Numbered from the stretch's first letter, positions 46,305 to 57,671 are shown. The stretch is DNA of 64,000 bases from Nymphalis io (GCF_905147045.1 NC_065902.1:5711377-5775376); one strand, 5' to 3'. Notes: a model not told the origin generated them from the letters alone. Numbers and translations: made by a program.

Positions 46305-47099
46305 TGTATCGTATTCGATTACATTTTTCTTTAAATAGAACAATCGTTTTATTTTGTCAGATATTAATTATACTTAGATATTTTATTAATTGGAATGTAA
46401 AGCTGTCGCTTTAATTATTACTTTATAACGGATAAATTGTAGAATATTGATAAAGAGGTTGCCTCGGGCTTAGATAATTATATATTAATATGACGCCCCT
46501 GAAACGTGTATTAAATATTTTTTTTGTGTATCCATGCCCGCTTAATGATAGAAAATAAAACCTAATATATTGTTGTATAACATATTTGTAATGACGACTA
46601 GAAAACTATAAAACATACACGGGGATTTCCTATTTATTTATCATTGAACACTTAGAGTAAGATTAATGAGAAGAGTAAGCTGAGCTTTTGTATTTATCAA
46701 AGTAAATTAATTATCTTTTCAAGTGTCAACCGCCTACGTACAAACGAACAAACTATTTACGGAGTGGCATGAGGCATGCAAGTTATAATTTATTTAATAT
46801 GCAGTCAGCCCATTAAAAAGCATTCAGTCTCGTCGCGGCTACACTGGAGTGCATTAACAACGCCAAAGAGAACACGAAGTCAACGTTCACAGCTATAGTG
46901 CTATTATCAATCCACGGACCATTTTATCCAACTTTACAAACGTTACTTTGGTCCTGTTTGTATATATGTTAACATTCAGAGAAGAAAGGCTAATTTTCAT
47001 AATGTATAACTAGTTGTGCCTCCACAACGCTATCTGCAACAAATTTATTACTACCGTGTTTATTAGTAATTTCTATATATGTATGCATAATTTATAATG
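46305..47099. other. AT-rich spacer
   Basis: A less AT-rich patch at 46720-46910 (GCATTCAGTCTCGTCGCGGC) could be regulatory; nothing else is seen. Confidence 0.45.
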
Positions 47100-47225
47100 C
47101 TTGTTCTTACCCAGGTCCCAGACGACTTATATATCAAATTTCATTACGATCAGTTTATTGGTTTAGTCGTAATGATGTGACTAAAAACACAGACAAGACA
47201 GACGGATTTCCTTTCGAATTTATAG
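47100..47225 (+). mobile_element. Degenerate transposon piece
   Basis: 'ATCAAATTTCATTACGATCA', 'GTTTATTGGTTTAGTCGTAA' and 'AGACAAGACAGACGGATTTC' form the familiar lepidopteran repeat phrase also seen near 9.0 kb. Confidence 0.5.
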
Positions 47226-47954
47226 AATTACAGTCTAGAAATTCTAGTAATATAACTCTTATAATAAATTATTAAATGATCAGAATCTAACATATTTTTC
47301 GTTATATTTTTGATCTAGTTGTGGCATTTTTTAAATTTTTACATGTAGTATTTTTTATTTAATTTAATCGTGCTAAAAGCAACTTTGCTAAAATCTTTCA
47401 ATGCAGGCTAAAACAACCACTAGCTATTAAAATTCATTGCCCTTAAATTACGCTGTAAATGATACACGTACACTTAGGCCGTAGAATTATGTATTTAAAG
47501 GCCACTAAATGTCTTATATAATTTCGAAATGCGCTTGTTATACATATAATAAATTATTTTCCTTTTAATATTTTAGATTATTTAGATTCGGTTATTTTTT
47601 CATTTAACTCTGGTAAGACAATTTCGATTTCATTTATGTCTTAAATGGTTATTTATGTTCAGTATCATCGTAACATTATAATAAATATCAATTTCAACGC
47701 ATCTAATTTGATAACTTAAGAACCCGTTTAGGAAGCTTTCTTATAAATCACTATTACGTATAGAAAGTAACATAAAAGTAGTTTTGATCAAACTTTTTAT
47801 ACATTTATTGGAAATATTTCTTGGCTTAATGTCGTTAGTTGTGTTAGCGACCTACCGCAGATATCGAGATGATTAGATTTTAAAAGTGTAATTAAAAGTT
47901 ATAAAGTCTTTACAAGTTTTAGTACAAACAGCAACATTTTGTGTTAGATAGGTT
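47226..47954. other. AT-rich spacer
   Basis: Nothing recognised. Confidence 0.5.
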
Positions 47955-48172
47955 TTGTGCAAGCATGTTTGGGTAGGCACCACACACTCAACACATGTAG
48001 CGCTAAATAAACAGTACTTAGTGTTTTTGTATTCCGGTTTGAAGGGTTATTTAGTGTAATTACAGGCCATAACTTCTCGGCTCCCAAGATTGGTGGCGAA
48101 ATGGCGATATAAGGAATGGTTAATATTTCTTCACTTATGTACCATCAGGCGGTCCAACTACCCATTATAAAT
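47955..48172 (+). mobile_element. Family C repeat, full length
   Basis: Runs from 'GTGCAAGCATGTTTGGGTAG' through 'GCACCACACACTCAACACAT', 'TTCCGGTTTGAAGGGTTA' and 'GGTGGCGAAATGGCGATATA' to 'TGTACCATCAGGCGGTCCAA' and an A-rich end. Both ends are present, which makes this the most complete copy. Confidence 0.85.
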
Positions 48173-48474
48173 ACAAAAAACACGATAATGGATTGTATTA
48201 CTTTATTAATACAATGCGTGAGGTAGTATGATTGAAAGTTATTATCGAAGTAATCAGTTGCATCTATAGATTTTTTATTTACGTCATAAAAACATGTAAA
48301 CGTTGCCTTAGCAGAGCGGCTGTCATCATTACCTACGAATATTATAAACAGCCGGTAATATCTGAAGATAATAACACTGTCCGTCGGTTCAGTGCTCTTG
48401 GAAATTAATTTAAAGTGCATGGGTGTGGTAATCACAAGGCAAGTAGCGATTATAGCCACAAATAGATGAATCAT
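48145..48474 (-). CDS. Unrecognised 109-codon open frame with signal-peptide-like start
   Basis: ATG at 48474 opens MIHLFVAIIATCLVITT..., a convincing hydrophobic leader of about 17 residues. A mature part follows with three Cys (one in TFTCFYD, one in LTHCINK) and an acidic middle (IDATDYFDNNFQ). The last dozen codons (to GSWTA) and the stop come from the family C repeat at 47955-48172, so the natural stop has either been replaced or never existed. No domain is recognised. A 109-codon frame is about what chance gives once per window here, so leader and Cys content are suggestive only. Confidence 0.2.
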   Translation of the reverse strand: MIHLFVAIIATCLVITTPMHFKLISKSTEPTDSVIIFRYYRLFIIFVGNDDSRSAKATFTCFYDVNKKSIDATDYFDNNFQSYYLTHCINKVIQSIIVFFVFIMGSWTA

Positions 48475-49040
48475 CTGACGATTTGCATTTTAATCACCTG
48501 AGCTATCTAGCCGTATATTAATTATTTATTTTGACAAATAGTGCAAAATTTGTCATACTGCCAAAAGGAATACCCGTCTAGTTAAGCATTATGAACAGAG
48601 AATTATGTTACAAATAATACAAAGTAAAACAAACAAAATATTAAAACAACGATAACATACAATATAAAAACTTAAAAATATTAGTGAAATTTGTAAACAC
48701 ACACACACAAAAACACATATTTTTACAAGCTTTTTAATTAGCTTGCGATGTTTGTTTGTTAAGGTCAAATCTTGTAAGCTGACTAAGACACACTTCCTCT
48801 AATTATCATAAGAAGTGGAAATTTTACATGTTTGTTTGTTTTGTTCCGATTTTAGTGATTTTTCATGGTAAGTATGACCTGGTTCTGCACCCAAGATTAT
48901 CACAGAAGAATGAACTCTTCAACGTTAAATAGAGACAAAAAGAACATAAAAGTTTGTTTTTTCAAAATGTTTCCTACTATTAATTTAAGAGATATTGTTC
49001 TAAACAACATATTTTATATTTGTAATCATTTCACGAGCGG
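48475..49040. other. AT-rich spacer
   Basis: Nothing recognised beyond a short CA run near 48700. Confidence 0.5.
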
Positions 49041-49243
49041 GTGATGAAATCAATTCAGTATCGAGCTACTAATCTACTAGTATGTAATATCGGAACGCGT
49101 AAAGGGATTTTAAAGACCGGAATGTATCGTCAAAGGCTTGCTCAAACAAAAGGGAATTTACTGCTTAAAATTGAATGCGTTAATTATTTTTCGTTCCATC
49201 GCAAATTGTATGGGGTTTTGTTTCTGCTTACAGTAAGAGAAGT

Positions 49244-49390
49244 GGCTCCGCCCAACACTAGCTGCTGAATCTGATTGGTGCGCCGTTCTCTTTGTTTTAC
49301 CGCACAAGCTTTATTTAAATAACCATTGAAATTAGCGTTTACGAGTTTTTACGTTGCTTATAAAACGTGAACAGTGAAACGATCAGAAGT
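49244..49390 (+). promoter_or_regulatory. Promoter-like arrangement: GC box, CCAAT box, TATA box
   Basis: GGCTCCGCCCA (49244-49254), CTGATTGGTG (49271-49280, CCAAT box reversed) and TATAAAA (49359-49365) lie in the usual order, with TCAG at 49383-49386 as an initiator candidate about 26 bases after the TATA start (slightly short). Direction would be rightward. Downstream frames are short (70 codons from 49443), so the product could be non-coding. A 75-codon frame (49041-49268) runs into the GC box from upstream. Confidence 0.35.
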
Positions 49391-49827
49391 GGTATTCTAT
49401 AAGAACTCGCTTCGTATTTCAATCGCCAAATGTTAAAGATCGATGTATAATGACGTATGTTCAATTCGGTATCGAAAGAATATGTCTGATTTCCGAATCG
49501 CGCTGGCTAGATATTCGCACTGGCTATATATAACGTGGAACAACAATTGTAAAGTGATAAATTATAGTTATATGAAAAGTGAAAAGCGGTTTCTAAGTTT
49601 CATTTACCATTTGATTGCCAATATTAATTCGGCGTTAACATTCGACTTACGATAATACGCCATTTTGATGCTTGTATCTTTTAAAATGTTATCAAATTAA
49701 AGTCAATGTCGCACATCACTTTCTGAAGTTGTGTGTTAATTTGTTCTTATAAAATAACTACAGAGATTAAAACGTTTTGCTAATGCGAATACAACAATAT
49801 ATTTATATATATCATTATTTTGTAGGT
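49391..49827. other. Sequence downstream of the promoter-like block
   Basis: Slightly less AT-rich than usual to about 49650. A 70-codon frame begins at 49443; a donor-like GAC|GTATGT (after 49453) would cut it immediately. No protein is recognised. Confidence 0.3.
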
Positions 49828-49912
49828 GGTGTGTCACTAAAGGGTTGGACCGAACTCTTCCTAAACGGCTGGAGCGATTTTGACGATTTTTTTGTGTTTT
49901 TGAGTGTCCCTT
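49828..49912 (+). mobile_element. Short transposon-like phrase
   Basis: 'GTGTCACTAAAGGGTTGGAC' and 'GGCTGGAGCGATTTTGACGA' resemble a phrase I associate with lepidopteran repeats. Boundaries unknown. Confidence 0.35.
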
Positions 49913-50104
49913 AGCTTTGAACAGTTGTATTATAAATTAAAATATTGTGAGCTATCTCGTAAGAAAATATTTATGCTATGTAAAAATTAGAATTTTTTTC
50001 TAAGAAAAAAGAAATTGTGATCGTAATGTAATTTTTTTAAATTATATAGTTAGGATTGTTGTTATTTTTTCTGTATTAAATGTAATAACATAATAACATA
50101 ACAA

Positions 50105-50136
50105 AAGCAATAATGTTTAATAAAACATTATTGCTT
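50105..50136. repeat. Perfect hairpin, 14-bp arms, 4-base loop (AATA)
   Basis: AAGCAATAATGTTT (50105-50118) pairs exactly with AAACATTATTGCTT (50123-50136). A 68-codon frame starts inside it and is not convincing. Confidence 0.95.
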
Positions 50137-50639
50137 GTAAATAATCCATATCGAAGAAGCAAGTTGATTATAACTTGCAAAGCAAATACTTGCAATCTAG
50201 GATTAAAAGTTGATTCAGAATCGGGAACTACATGCAGTGCAACAAGTAATCCGATTGTAATGACCACAGTTTGTTTGCTTCGAGAAAGTTCCGGAACGGT
50301 CGTACACTCAGAAAAGTAGAAGCTAAATGTCTTAATAGTAATTAATATAATTGAACTACAAGTAAAATTTAAAACAAACCCTTGTCTGGTTCATTTTGAA
50401 CTTCGTTGAAAAGGTAACGCTTTTGTTTTAGAGTTCATAATTAAGAGTTATGGTACTTTAATATATATAATATATACGATTATGTATAGTTATATATAAG
50501 TACTGAAAGTAATGAGTTAGAATATTTTTTTATAATATGGCTTTAATTTTTAATAATCCATCATTGTATTGTATGAAACGAAACATCCTGAGTGACCGGA
50601 CTCTCAAAGCACATCTGTTAGTATTGAAATTTAAAGGAT
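50137..50639. other. AT-rich spacer
   Basis: Overlapping short frames on both strands (50076-50319), no repeat match. Confidence 0.45.
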
Positions 50640-50705
50640 ACCTAGCTAGCGGTAGAATGAGTGACGAGTGGGTGGTACCGACCCAGACGGGCTTGCACAA
50701 ATCCT
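50640..50705 (-). mobile_element. Family C fragment, minus strand
   Basis: 'GCGGTAGAATGAGTGACGAG' and 'TGGGTGGTACCGACCCAGAC' match the reversed front of family C. Confidence 0.65.
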
Positions 50706-51977
50706 TACTGAGTATTTTGGTGTGTTACTAAGACTTATAAAGACGACAACTTTTTTATTTCGTTTTTATAATCTGATCATTTCGATATCTTCGGTAGATC
50801 GCCGACATAAAAAACTACATTAAGCGAAGAAATATTTCAAATAAATGTAGATTTTGAAATTATTTTGTGAATATTTTAACCTAGGGGTGTTTCATTATTA
50901 ACTTTATCTATTCAACCAATTCTAAGTGACATTCTGTTTGGAAAACCTAGATAAATAACAATATATATATTTTTTATCTGTCTGCGTATAAAGACTAAAT
51001 ACAAAAGTTACAAAACTGCCTTCAAATTATCTAACAATAGGCTCTTATGAAAATGTGATCACATATAAAAAAAATCGCTTTGGAACGCGAGTAATTGTGT
51101 CATGTTTCTGGACTTTGGACATAGTCCAAAACGTCTTCGTTCTTAACATCGTGGCATAAAATTTTAGTAGTTACCTATACGTATTTGATGAAATATCTTT
51201 ATTATAGTTTTATATATTTTTAAAACAATTAATTTGTGAATTAAATTTGCTACACATTATTTATCTTTATTGAATGGCTTAGGTTGAAGATAAAACGCCT
51301 TGAGGTAAACATATATTTCGTAAATTTATGGTTTATGTGTGCTCTTTTTAAATGTACTTTTTAATCATTCAAATTATATTTAAACGAATTCTAACCGTAA
51401 CCCGCTAGCATCTATCTTGGTGTATATTTATTTTCTTATCAGTATTGATCTTTCGCAGAAGCTAAATAAATAATAATAATCTATCTCAATGTCAGATTTC
51501 ATTTGATGCCATTCAGCTGTTTACCTATTTTTATATCGAGTTTCTTAATAATGATTTCGTAAACTTTACAACCGTCATTCTGTTAAATTTATTAATATAA
51601 TTAGGCATTTCTTATTAAAAAAATGCTACCCAAATTAGGTTAACCGAAAATATTTATATAAATAGTAACGGTACATTAATTTAGAACGGTCTATTGTTGC
51701 TCTCACGATTTGAAATCGTTCGGTAATGGAGCGTAATGAGTGTCGCCACGCATCTCGTCACTTACAAAGCTTAGATGTTTTTGTAACATATTTTCTGTAT
51801 ACATGTATTATGTATATCTACAATAAACGAGAACATTAATCTCGAATCTCGTATGGCAACTTTATATGTAGTTTTATCACTTTGTCTCAACCAATGAGAT
51901 TTCTAATCTATCGTCATTTATTACCATGTTTAGTCGATTAAAAGCACATTAATTGGCTTTCGTATAATTATTGTGTA
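50706..51977. other. AT-rich spacer
   Basis: No gene or repeat. A patch at 51690-51770 with ACGATTTGAAATCGT (51705-51719) is less AT-rich. Confidence 0.45.
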
Positions 51978-52117
51978 CTAGTCTCCGCCCGTGGCTTCAC
52001 TTGCGTGTAAGAGTGGAGAGAGGCAGATGTTAGTTACCCTATGTCCTTCTCAGTACCCCTGACAACGTATATGTAAAATTAAAAAAAAAACACTTGCATT
52101 TATAATATTAGTAAGGA
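51978..52117 (-). mobile_element. Small non-autonomous Helitron with both ends intact, 140 bp
   Basis: Minus-strand 5' end TCCTTACTAATATTATAAAT starts at 52117 after an A. The 3' end GCCACGGGCGGAGACTAG finishes with CTAG at 51978-51981 followed by T. This is exactly the TC...hairpin...CTAG design inserted between A and T. An internal A/T homopolymer run replaces much of the body. Confidence 0.75.
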
Positions 52118-52164
52118 TTACCGAAAGGAATAAATAGAAACATATGTTATTGCCAGTGTTTTCT

Positions 52165-52290
52165 TATAGCGCAGATGACACCACCCATTCATCATTTATT
52201 ACCGCTTTATTTACTATCGCTAACAATTAATATTTTGTATTGTTCTGTTGTCACACTGTGTTGTGTGTGAGTGAGCCAATGTAATAAAGG
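52165..52290 (+). mobile_element. Family C-type repeat, old
   Basis: 'GATGACACCACCCATTCATC', 'TTGTATTGTTCTGTTG' and 'GTGTGTGAGTGAGCCAATGT' follow the family C order with heavy drift. Confidence 0.5.
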
Positions 52291-55124
52291 CAAATATGGG
52301 AATTGGTTGTATCTTGTTGTGTTAGTTTTAATTTTTTTTAATTTTAAACAGAGTTCTATCGAAATTTTATTATATTAAGTTCTGTGACTTAATCTAATAG
52401 TCTTTTATGAAATTATTAATAAATATAAATATATTTAATATATAAAACGCTTGTATTTAACAAGTTTTTTAAAGATGAAACCATGATAATTCATAACAAA
52501 AGCTTGTATTAAAATATTAAAACTTAACAGGCCTATTCAAGACGCTGTCTTTCATCTTAAGAAATAAATATTTTAATGTTTAATACCGTCATGAAGAAAA
52601 ATGAGAACGGAAACAATGCCAATAGATTAAATTGATTTATTTATTATACATTTTCAATACGTTTTAAAAACATTATAAAGCATGTTGCTATGACTTACAC
52701 TCTATAAAAATTTGATATTCACTGGTACTATATTAATAATTCATACCTTGCCATCGTCTATTCACGGCGACACAGGCCAGCGTCTAATACATATTTAATA
52801 AACCTTTACCGCCCGGTAATAAAGACAATCACTGGTTTCGAGAAGGAATAAAATCAATTCAACTTTCTTTGAAGCAACACGATTATCTGATTAAAATGAA
52901 TATCAAAATATACAAATTTTTGATCAACGTTTAATGCTTAGACTCGATCTTCGAAATCACGAAAACTTCGTCAGAGCTATAAAAAGCTCGTTGGATAATA
53001 GATCCGGCCGTCACAATAATAATAGCTAATTTGTTACAAATAAAAAAACTTGCAAATGGGCCTTGGAGCTATAATAAAAAGAGATTCGGCCCCGGTGGGT
53101 CGGATCAAGAAATGAATTTAGATTACAGGTTAACGCCGGCTAAGTGTGGGTTGCCTCTTCACCTGCACTAGTAAAAAAACATCGAGTAAAAACAGTGGAG
53201 CGGTTGCCTCTTCCGACTGTCACCTTACGATCAGCCATTTTAGGATGCCATATCACATGCTTATTATTAATGTATACGCATTACAAAAACACGAGTGTTT
53301 TTGACGTTGAGCGCTGTTGTTCTTTCGACTTATACGAGGTTAAATATATTGTATTTAAAGATGTGCGTGACTTGTATTTCATAGAAACTGTATGTGTTTT
53401 ATTTAAGCTATAAAACGGTTCATAATTTTAATAGAGAACTTAACAAATATTTTATAAATTAATAATATTAAATTTAAATTCATAATATTGGTAATGGAGA
53501 TATATGTAATAATAATTGACTAATTAAAAGTTTTTAACGCGGTATCAAATAGTTTAATGTTTTCTTAATTATAGTATCAAAATAACATAAATTAGTTTTC
53601 AAATCTACAAATTAAAAATATAAACCAGCAGGGCGTCCTAACATGGTGCATTAAAGGATTATTAAAATAAAGATAAAAAGTAAAGGAAAGAAAAAATAAT
53701 GTATTTTAATTGCATGCGATATCGGCGGTTGTAATTCAAGCAATGCCTACGATACTACCATTTATGGTGTAAGAACAATTAACAGGGAGAAGTATACAAA
53801 CAAGAGATAAATAAAATCTAAATAAATATGCAGTAAATAAATATTCGTTGACACACTCAATCGGAAGTCGGAAACTCGATTTTAACAAATACGTTGTCCA
53901 ACATACAAAGTAACATATTTAGTAGCGTGACCAAAACACGATCGTTTCAATAGTATGATATTTAAAGTAAATTGCTATTTATGTTAACATTCCACGACCT
54001 ATGACTTATTTCAATTTCTGTAAAAAATTAACATATTCGGTTATATCTTCACTAGTTTCGTTGCGGTGTTTGTTCATGGGTAAACAAACACAAATCAAAA
54101 AGAATCTTCTGATAATTAGAATAGAGAACAAAATGCGATGGAGTACGTCTCATTATAGCAGCCCCTACTATAACCGGTTACACAAGAGGAATAGTTTGGT
54201 CCATGAACACACTAGAGCCTGTAGCAATGGGAAGGGCCAGGCTTTTGACTAAGCATGCCCACGCGCATTTAACGCACAACATTTTGAATAATTTCATGTA
54301 GAGTCGTTATAAACTGACCTCTTGACGGGTGCATGATTGTAATTTAATTTGGTACCAGTTTCGGTTGACGCAATAATGCTATTACTGTTAACTCGTGACC
54401 GTTCTTCCGAATCAATACAAAAAGAAAATGTGAAAGAGAGACCTTTACGAAATACGCCCTTAAAAATGTTAACGCAATTCATTGGACTCGAAAAGAAAAA
54501 CAAAATAATGTTTATGGAACAGTGTACGTATAGTTTTTCCTTTTATCTTACTTATGGTAGATCAAGGATCTCATAAATGTTAAATAGAATTCAAACTTTG
54601 CAGTTATCGGAATTCATTCTTGTCACAACTTTGCGTAGTGTAGTTAATAAAATGTATAATATAATATTAACTACCAACGCTAGGCCACTTTACAAAATAA
54701 TAGTATTTTCGATTGAGATTACGTTTACTTCAAACGGGGGTAAATAAAGTCTTTGACATTCATTAGTTTTACGAAATCTCCCCCTATAGAAATAAGCTCG
54801 TTAAAATTATTCGCAATTCGACCCTGAATAAAAGTTTTAGGCACTTTTTAAGAGTAGGGGAAGTGAGGCATATTTAATTTTTACACGCTCATCATTTTTA
54901 TCCATTGAATCATTACGATTCTGATTCTATTTACATAATGAATCAGTGAATTCAGGCAGGTTACCTGTCGAGTTTAGAAGCCCCGTTGATGTTTACTTTG
55001 AGTTCAAAAGGTTAACAGTATTGTCTTACTAAGACGTTGAGTGTTATTACGTTAATATTTAAATTTCCTATTTAATGTAAATACTATGGTTTTAGAATTT
55101 TGTTATAATTCTTATTATTGTTGA
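52291..55124. other. AT-rich spacer, 2.8 kb
   Basis: No gene. Less AT-rich patches at 52740-52810 and 53075-53240 (GGCCCCGGTGGGTCGGATCA; two TTGCCTCTTC words at 53151 and 53206) are unassigned. Short frames (89 codons at 53144, 83 at 54001, 75 at 54349) are within chance. Confidence 0.45.
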
Positions 55125-55383
55125 GCCGAGATAGCCTAGTGGTAATTTTCATGTGCTTAATTTGTGATTATAATTCATCTCATGCTTGACGGTGAAGGAA
55201 AACATCGTGAGGAAATCTGCATGTGTCTAATTTCACTGAAATTACGTTACATGTGTATTCTACCAACCCGCATTGAAGCAGCGTGGTGGAATAACCTCTA
55301 AACCTTCTCCTCAAAAAGGGAGAAGAGGCCTTAGCCCAATAGTGGGACATTAACAGGCTGTTACTATACTGTACTGTACTGTA
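55125..55383 (+). mobile_element. Family A SINE lacking the B-box part of its head
   Basis: The head starts GCCGAGATAGCCTAGTGGTA (A box TAGCCTAGTGG) and jumps directly to ATTTTCATGTGCTTAATTTG. About 68 bases containing the B box are deleted. The body and 3' end (GTGGGACATTAACAGGCTG) are intact; the tail has become TACTG repeats. Without a B box this copy should not be a pol III source. Confidence 0.9.
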
Positions 55384-55416
55384 TCACAGCTATAATTGTA
55401 GAATTATAGCTGTGAT
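55383..55416. repeat. Perfect hairpin, 15-bp arms, 4-base loop (GTAG), abutting a SINE tail
   Basis: ATCACAGCTATAATT (55383-55397) pairs exactly with AATTATAGCTGTGAT (55402-55416). It begins at the last base of the SINE tail. Confidence 0.95.
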
Positions 55417-56626
55417 TTAAATACAAGTTTTGAATTATTTAAGCGCTACAAATATAGTACGTAATAAAGTATACGTATTTAATGAGCTTACTGGATAATA
55501 TAACTTTATAGGACTATTTAATATACATACATGTAAAAATAAGCACTTGTAAAGTCTGTTATATGTAACAGGTTTCCTATTCCGTTGCGACAATATTCCA
55601 TTTATACCATTCGTGCATCGGATAGCCGGTTTTATCGTTTCGGCTTAACGAATGTTCCGCGCCTTTGTAATCCTTCATTTTTGTAATGGACCCAGCAAAA
55701 ACTAAAAGTGTGACGAGCGAACAATGACCGTTTTAATGAAGTTTGTGATGTGAGAACGTACATCAGTCGCCGTGTCAACAATCTTCAACAATTTACATTG
55801 CATTACAACGCTATCCGAAATTTATGTACGCGTAAATGTAATTTAGATAAAGTCACGATAAATGTTGATAAAAAGCGTTGAAACGTTTCAACTTTAACTT
55901 TCAAATCTTAACAAGCTATTGGAAACAGTTACGTTATAAATAATTATTATCGCTGGACATTACTTAAATGTAGTTAAACAGAAATATATATTTAAAAAAA
56001 ACACTACTATCGAAACTAAACCGTAGTTATAACTTGTTTTTCTTTATAATTTACTAGAAATATTAGATTATAAGTGAAAAAATTTAAATCACAAATAATT
56101 TCGTCAGAATTTATATCAATTAGTATTAAAGTGTTCAGAAAAATGTATAATTCAGTCAAGTCTAGTTGAATACAGGGTGTGCGGTGGCCTAAATGCTAAA
56201 TGGGGCTAAATGTGGTTCACAAGTGTATAACTTGTTTGACCACAGCTGTATTCAAGCACTCACGAGCTTTACCTTTCACGTTTTTTACTTGCTGTATAAT
56301 ATGTTCACTAATATCTATTACATACGCAAAATAAATATGTATAAGGTATATTAACATAATGTATTAAAAAAAAATCTATAGTTTGGTGAGCTAGCATATA
56401 TTGTATCGTTACAGATGGCTTATTAAAAATGTTAAGATATTAAAGCTTTTTAATTAAAGTTATATGTCATTTTATATAAGATCGGATAATAGGTTACATA
56501 CACAATTTAACATTACTTAAATTTATTTTATAAATTTCATATTATGCATCCACAGAAAGAATATAGATATGTATGTATATACATATACATACATGTGTTA
56601 TACAGTAATACATGTGTTGTACAGTA
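55417..56626. other. AT-rich spacer
   Basis: A less AT-rich patch at 55610-55810 is unassigned; a TATG/CATA-rich run at 56560-56600 leads into the next SINE. Confidence 0.5.
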
Positions 56627-56790
56627 ACAGCCTTTGAATGTTCCACTACTGGGCTCAGGCCTCCTCTCCCTTTTTGAGGAGAAGGTTTGGAGATTATTCC
56701 ACCACGCTGCTCCAATGGTCGAATACACATGTGGCAGAATTTTAGTTAAATTAGACACAAGCAGGTTTCCTTTCGATGTTTTCCTTCTTT
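56627..56790 (-). mobile_element. Family A SINE, 3' half, minus strand
   Basis: From 'AGTAACAGCCTTTGAATG' through 'TGAGGAGAAGGTTTGGAG', 'TTCCACCACGCTGCTCCAAT' and 'ACACATGTGGCAGAATTTTA' to 'GATGTTTTCCTTC', the reversed family A body. Its tRNA head is missing at the right end. Frames of 62-73 codons here are artefacts. Confidence 0.85.
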
Positions 56791-56848
56791 ATTATATGCA
56801 TACTTCATTTGCTTCTGCCGGAAGTTGAAGATGTCGATTCCGATTATA

Positions 56849-56965
56849 GAGTCGAGATGGCTTAGTGGTTAGAACACGTTAATCTTAACCGAATATATCG
56901 AATTCAAATCCACGCAAGCTACTCCGAATTTTTACGTGCCTAATTTGTATTTATAATTAAATTTT
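56849..56965 (+). mobile_element. Family A SINE head, plus strand, B box decayed
   Basis: 'GTCGAGATGGCTTAGTGGTT' with A box TGGCTTAGTGG, 'CGTTAATCTTAACCGA', a decayed B box (GAATTCAAATCC), then 'TTTTTACGTGCCTAATTTGT'. The 3' body is missing. Confidence 0.75.
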
Positions 56966-57671
56966 CAGTTTACAATTCGGAATATTTGCTTTCTTGTCCG
57001 AAAATCTTCAATTAACTTAGAAATCTCCAGCTCAAAGGAAGATATTACATATACTCCAATATTGGGAAATTACGAGCCCGTTTTGTCACGTAATTTGAAA
57101 ATATTTATTATATGCAATACTTTTCGTAAATAAACCATATGCATTCTGAAGGTCGATAAAAGCCATTGCATAGAAAACATACTAACAAACTTGTACCTTG
57201 TTATCTGTTATACGGAAAACCAATCATACGGTACAAGCCAGTAAGAGCTTTTGTTCCTTTTAGAGCTTATCTCGGTATCTTGCATACATTAAATAATATC
57301 ATTGAATTAGCGTTTTTATGTTAAATGTGGTAAGAGTCATAATTGCTTACATTCCTTTGTTCATTGTACCACAATTCTGATTTGTTCTCGTGATAGGCAT
57401 GAGATGGGAGTTCTCAGGGGCAAGGACACGTGTAAATTTTAAAACTTAAAATAAAAATACAATATAGTTTGCTACGATAAGTAGACAATGCTTGTTATTA
57501 GTGTTATTTCGTCGTTTTTCTTGTAGATTTTTATTACATTAAAATAAATGTCCCACTTAACACGAGATATATCTCAAGATTTATATAGAAGTTTTTGATA
57601 TGTTTTTCTGTAGAGATATGAATGAATTAACATTTTAAATTTGTATAATTAATTTATATATTTGTATTTAA
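56966..57671. other. AT-rich spacer
   Basis: Nothing recognised. Confidence 0.5.

Noticed and set aside
46391..46402. TGGAATGTAAAG matches the first 12 bases of miR-1
   Set aside because: The rest of the mature sequence differs and no complementary arm lies upstream, so no precursor hairpin.
48219..48228. TGAGGTAGTA matches the let-7 start
   Set aside because: No precursor hairpin and divergence after 10 bases; lies within another open frame.
55382..55416. TATCACAGC at the hairpin matches the start of the miR-2 family
   Set aside because: The arms are only 15 bp with a 4-base loop, too short for a pre-miRNA, and the match stops after 9 bases.
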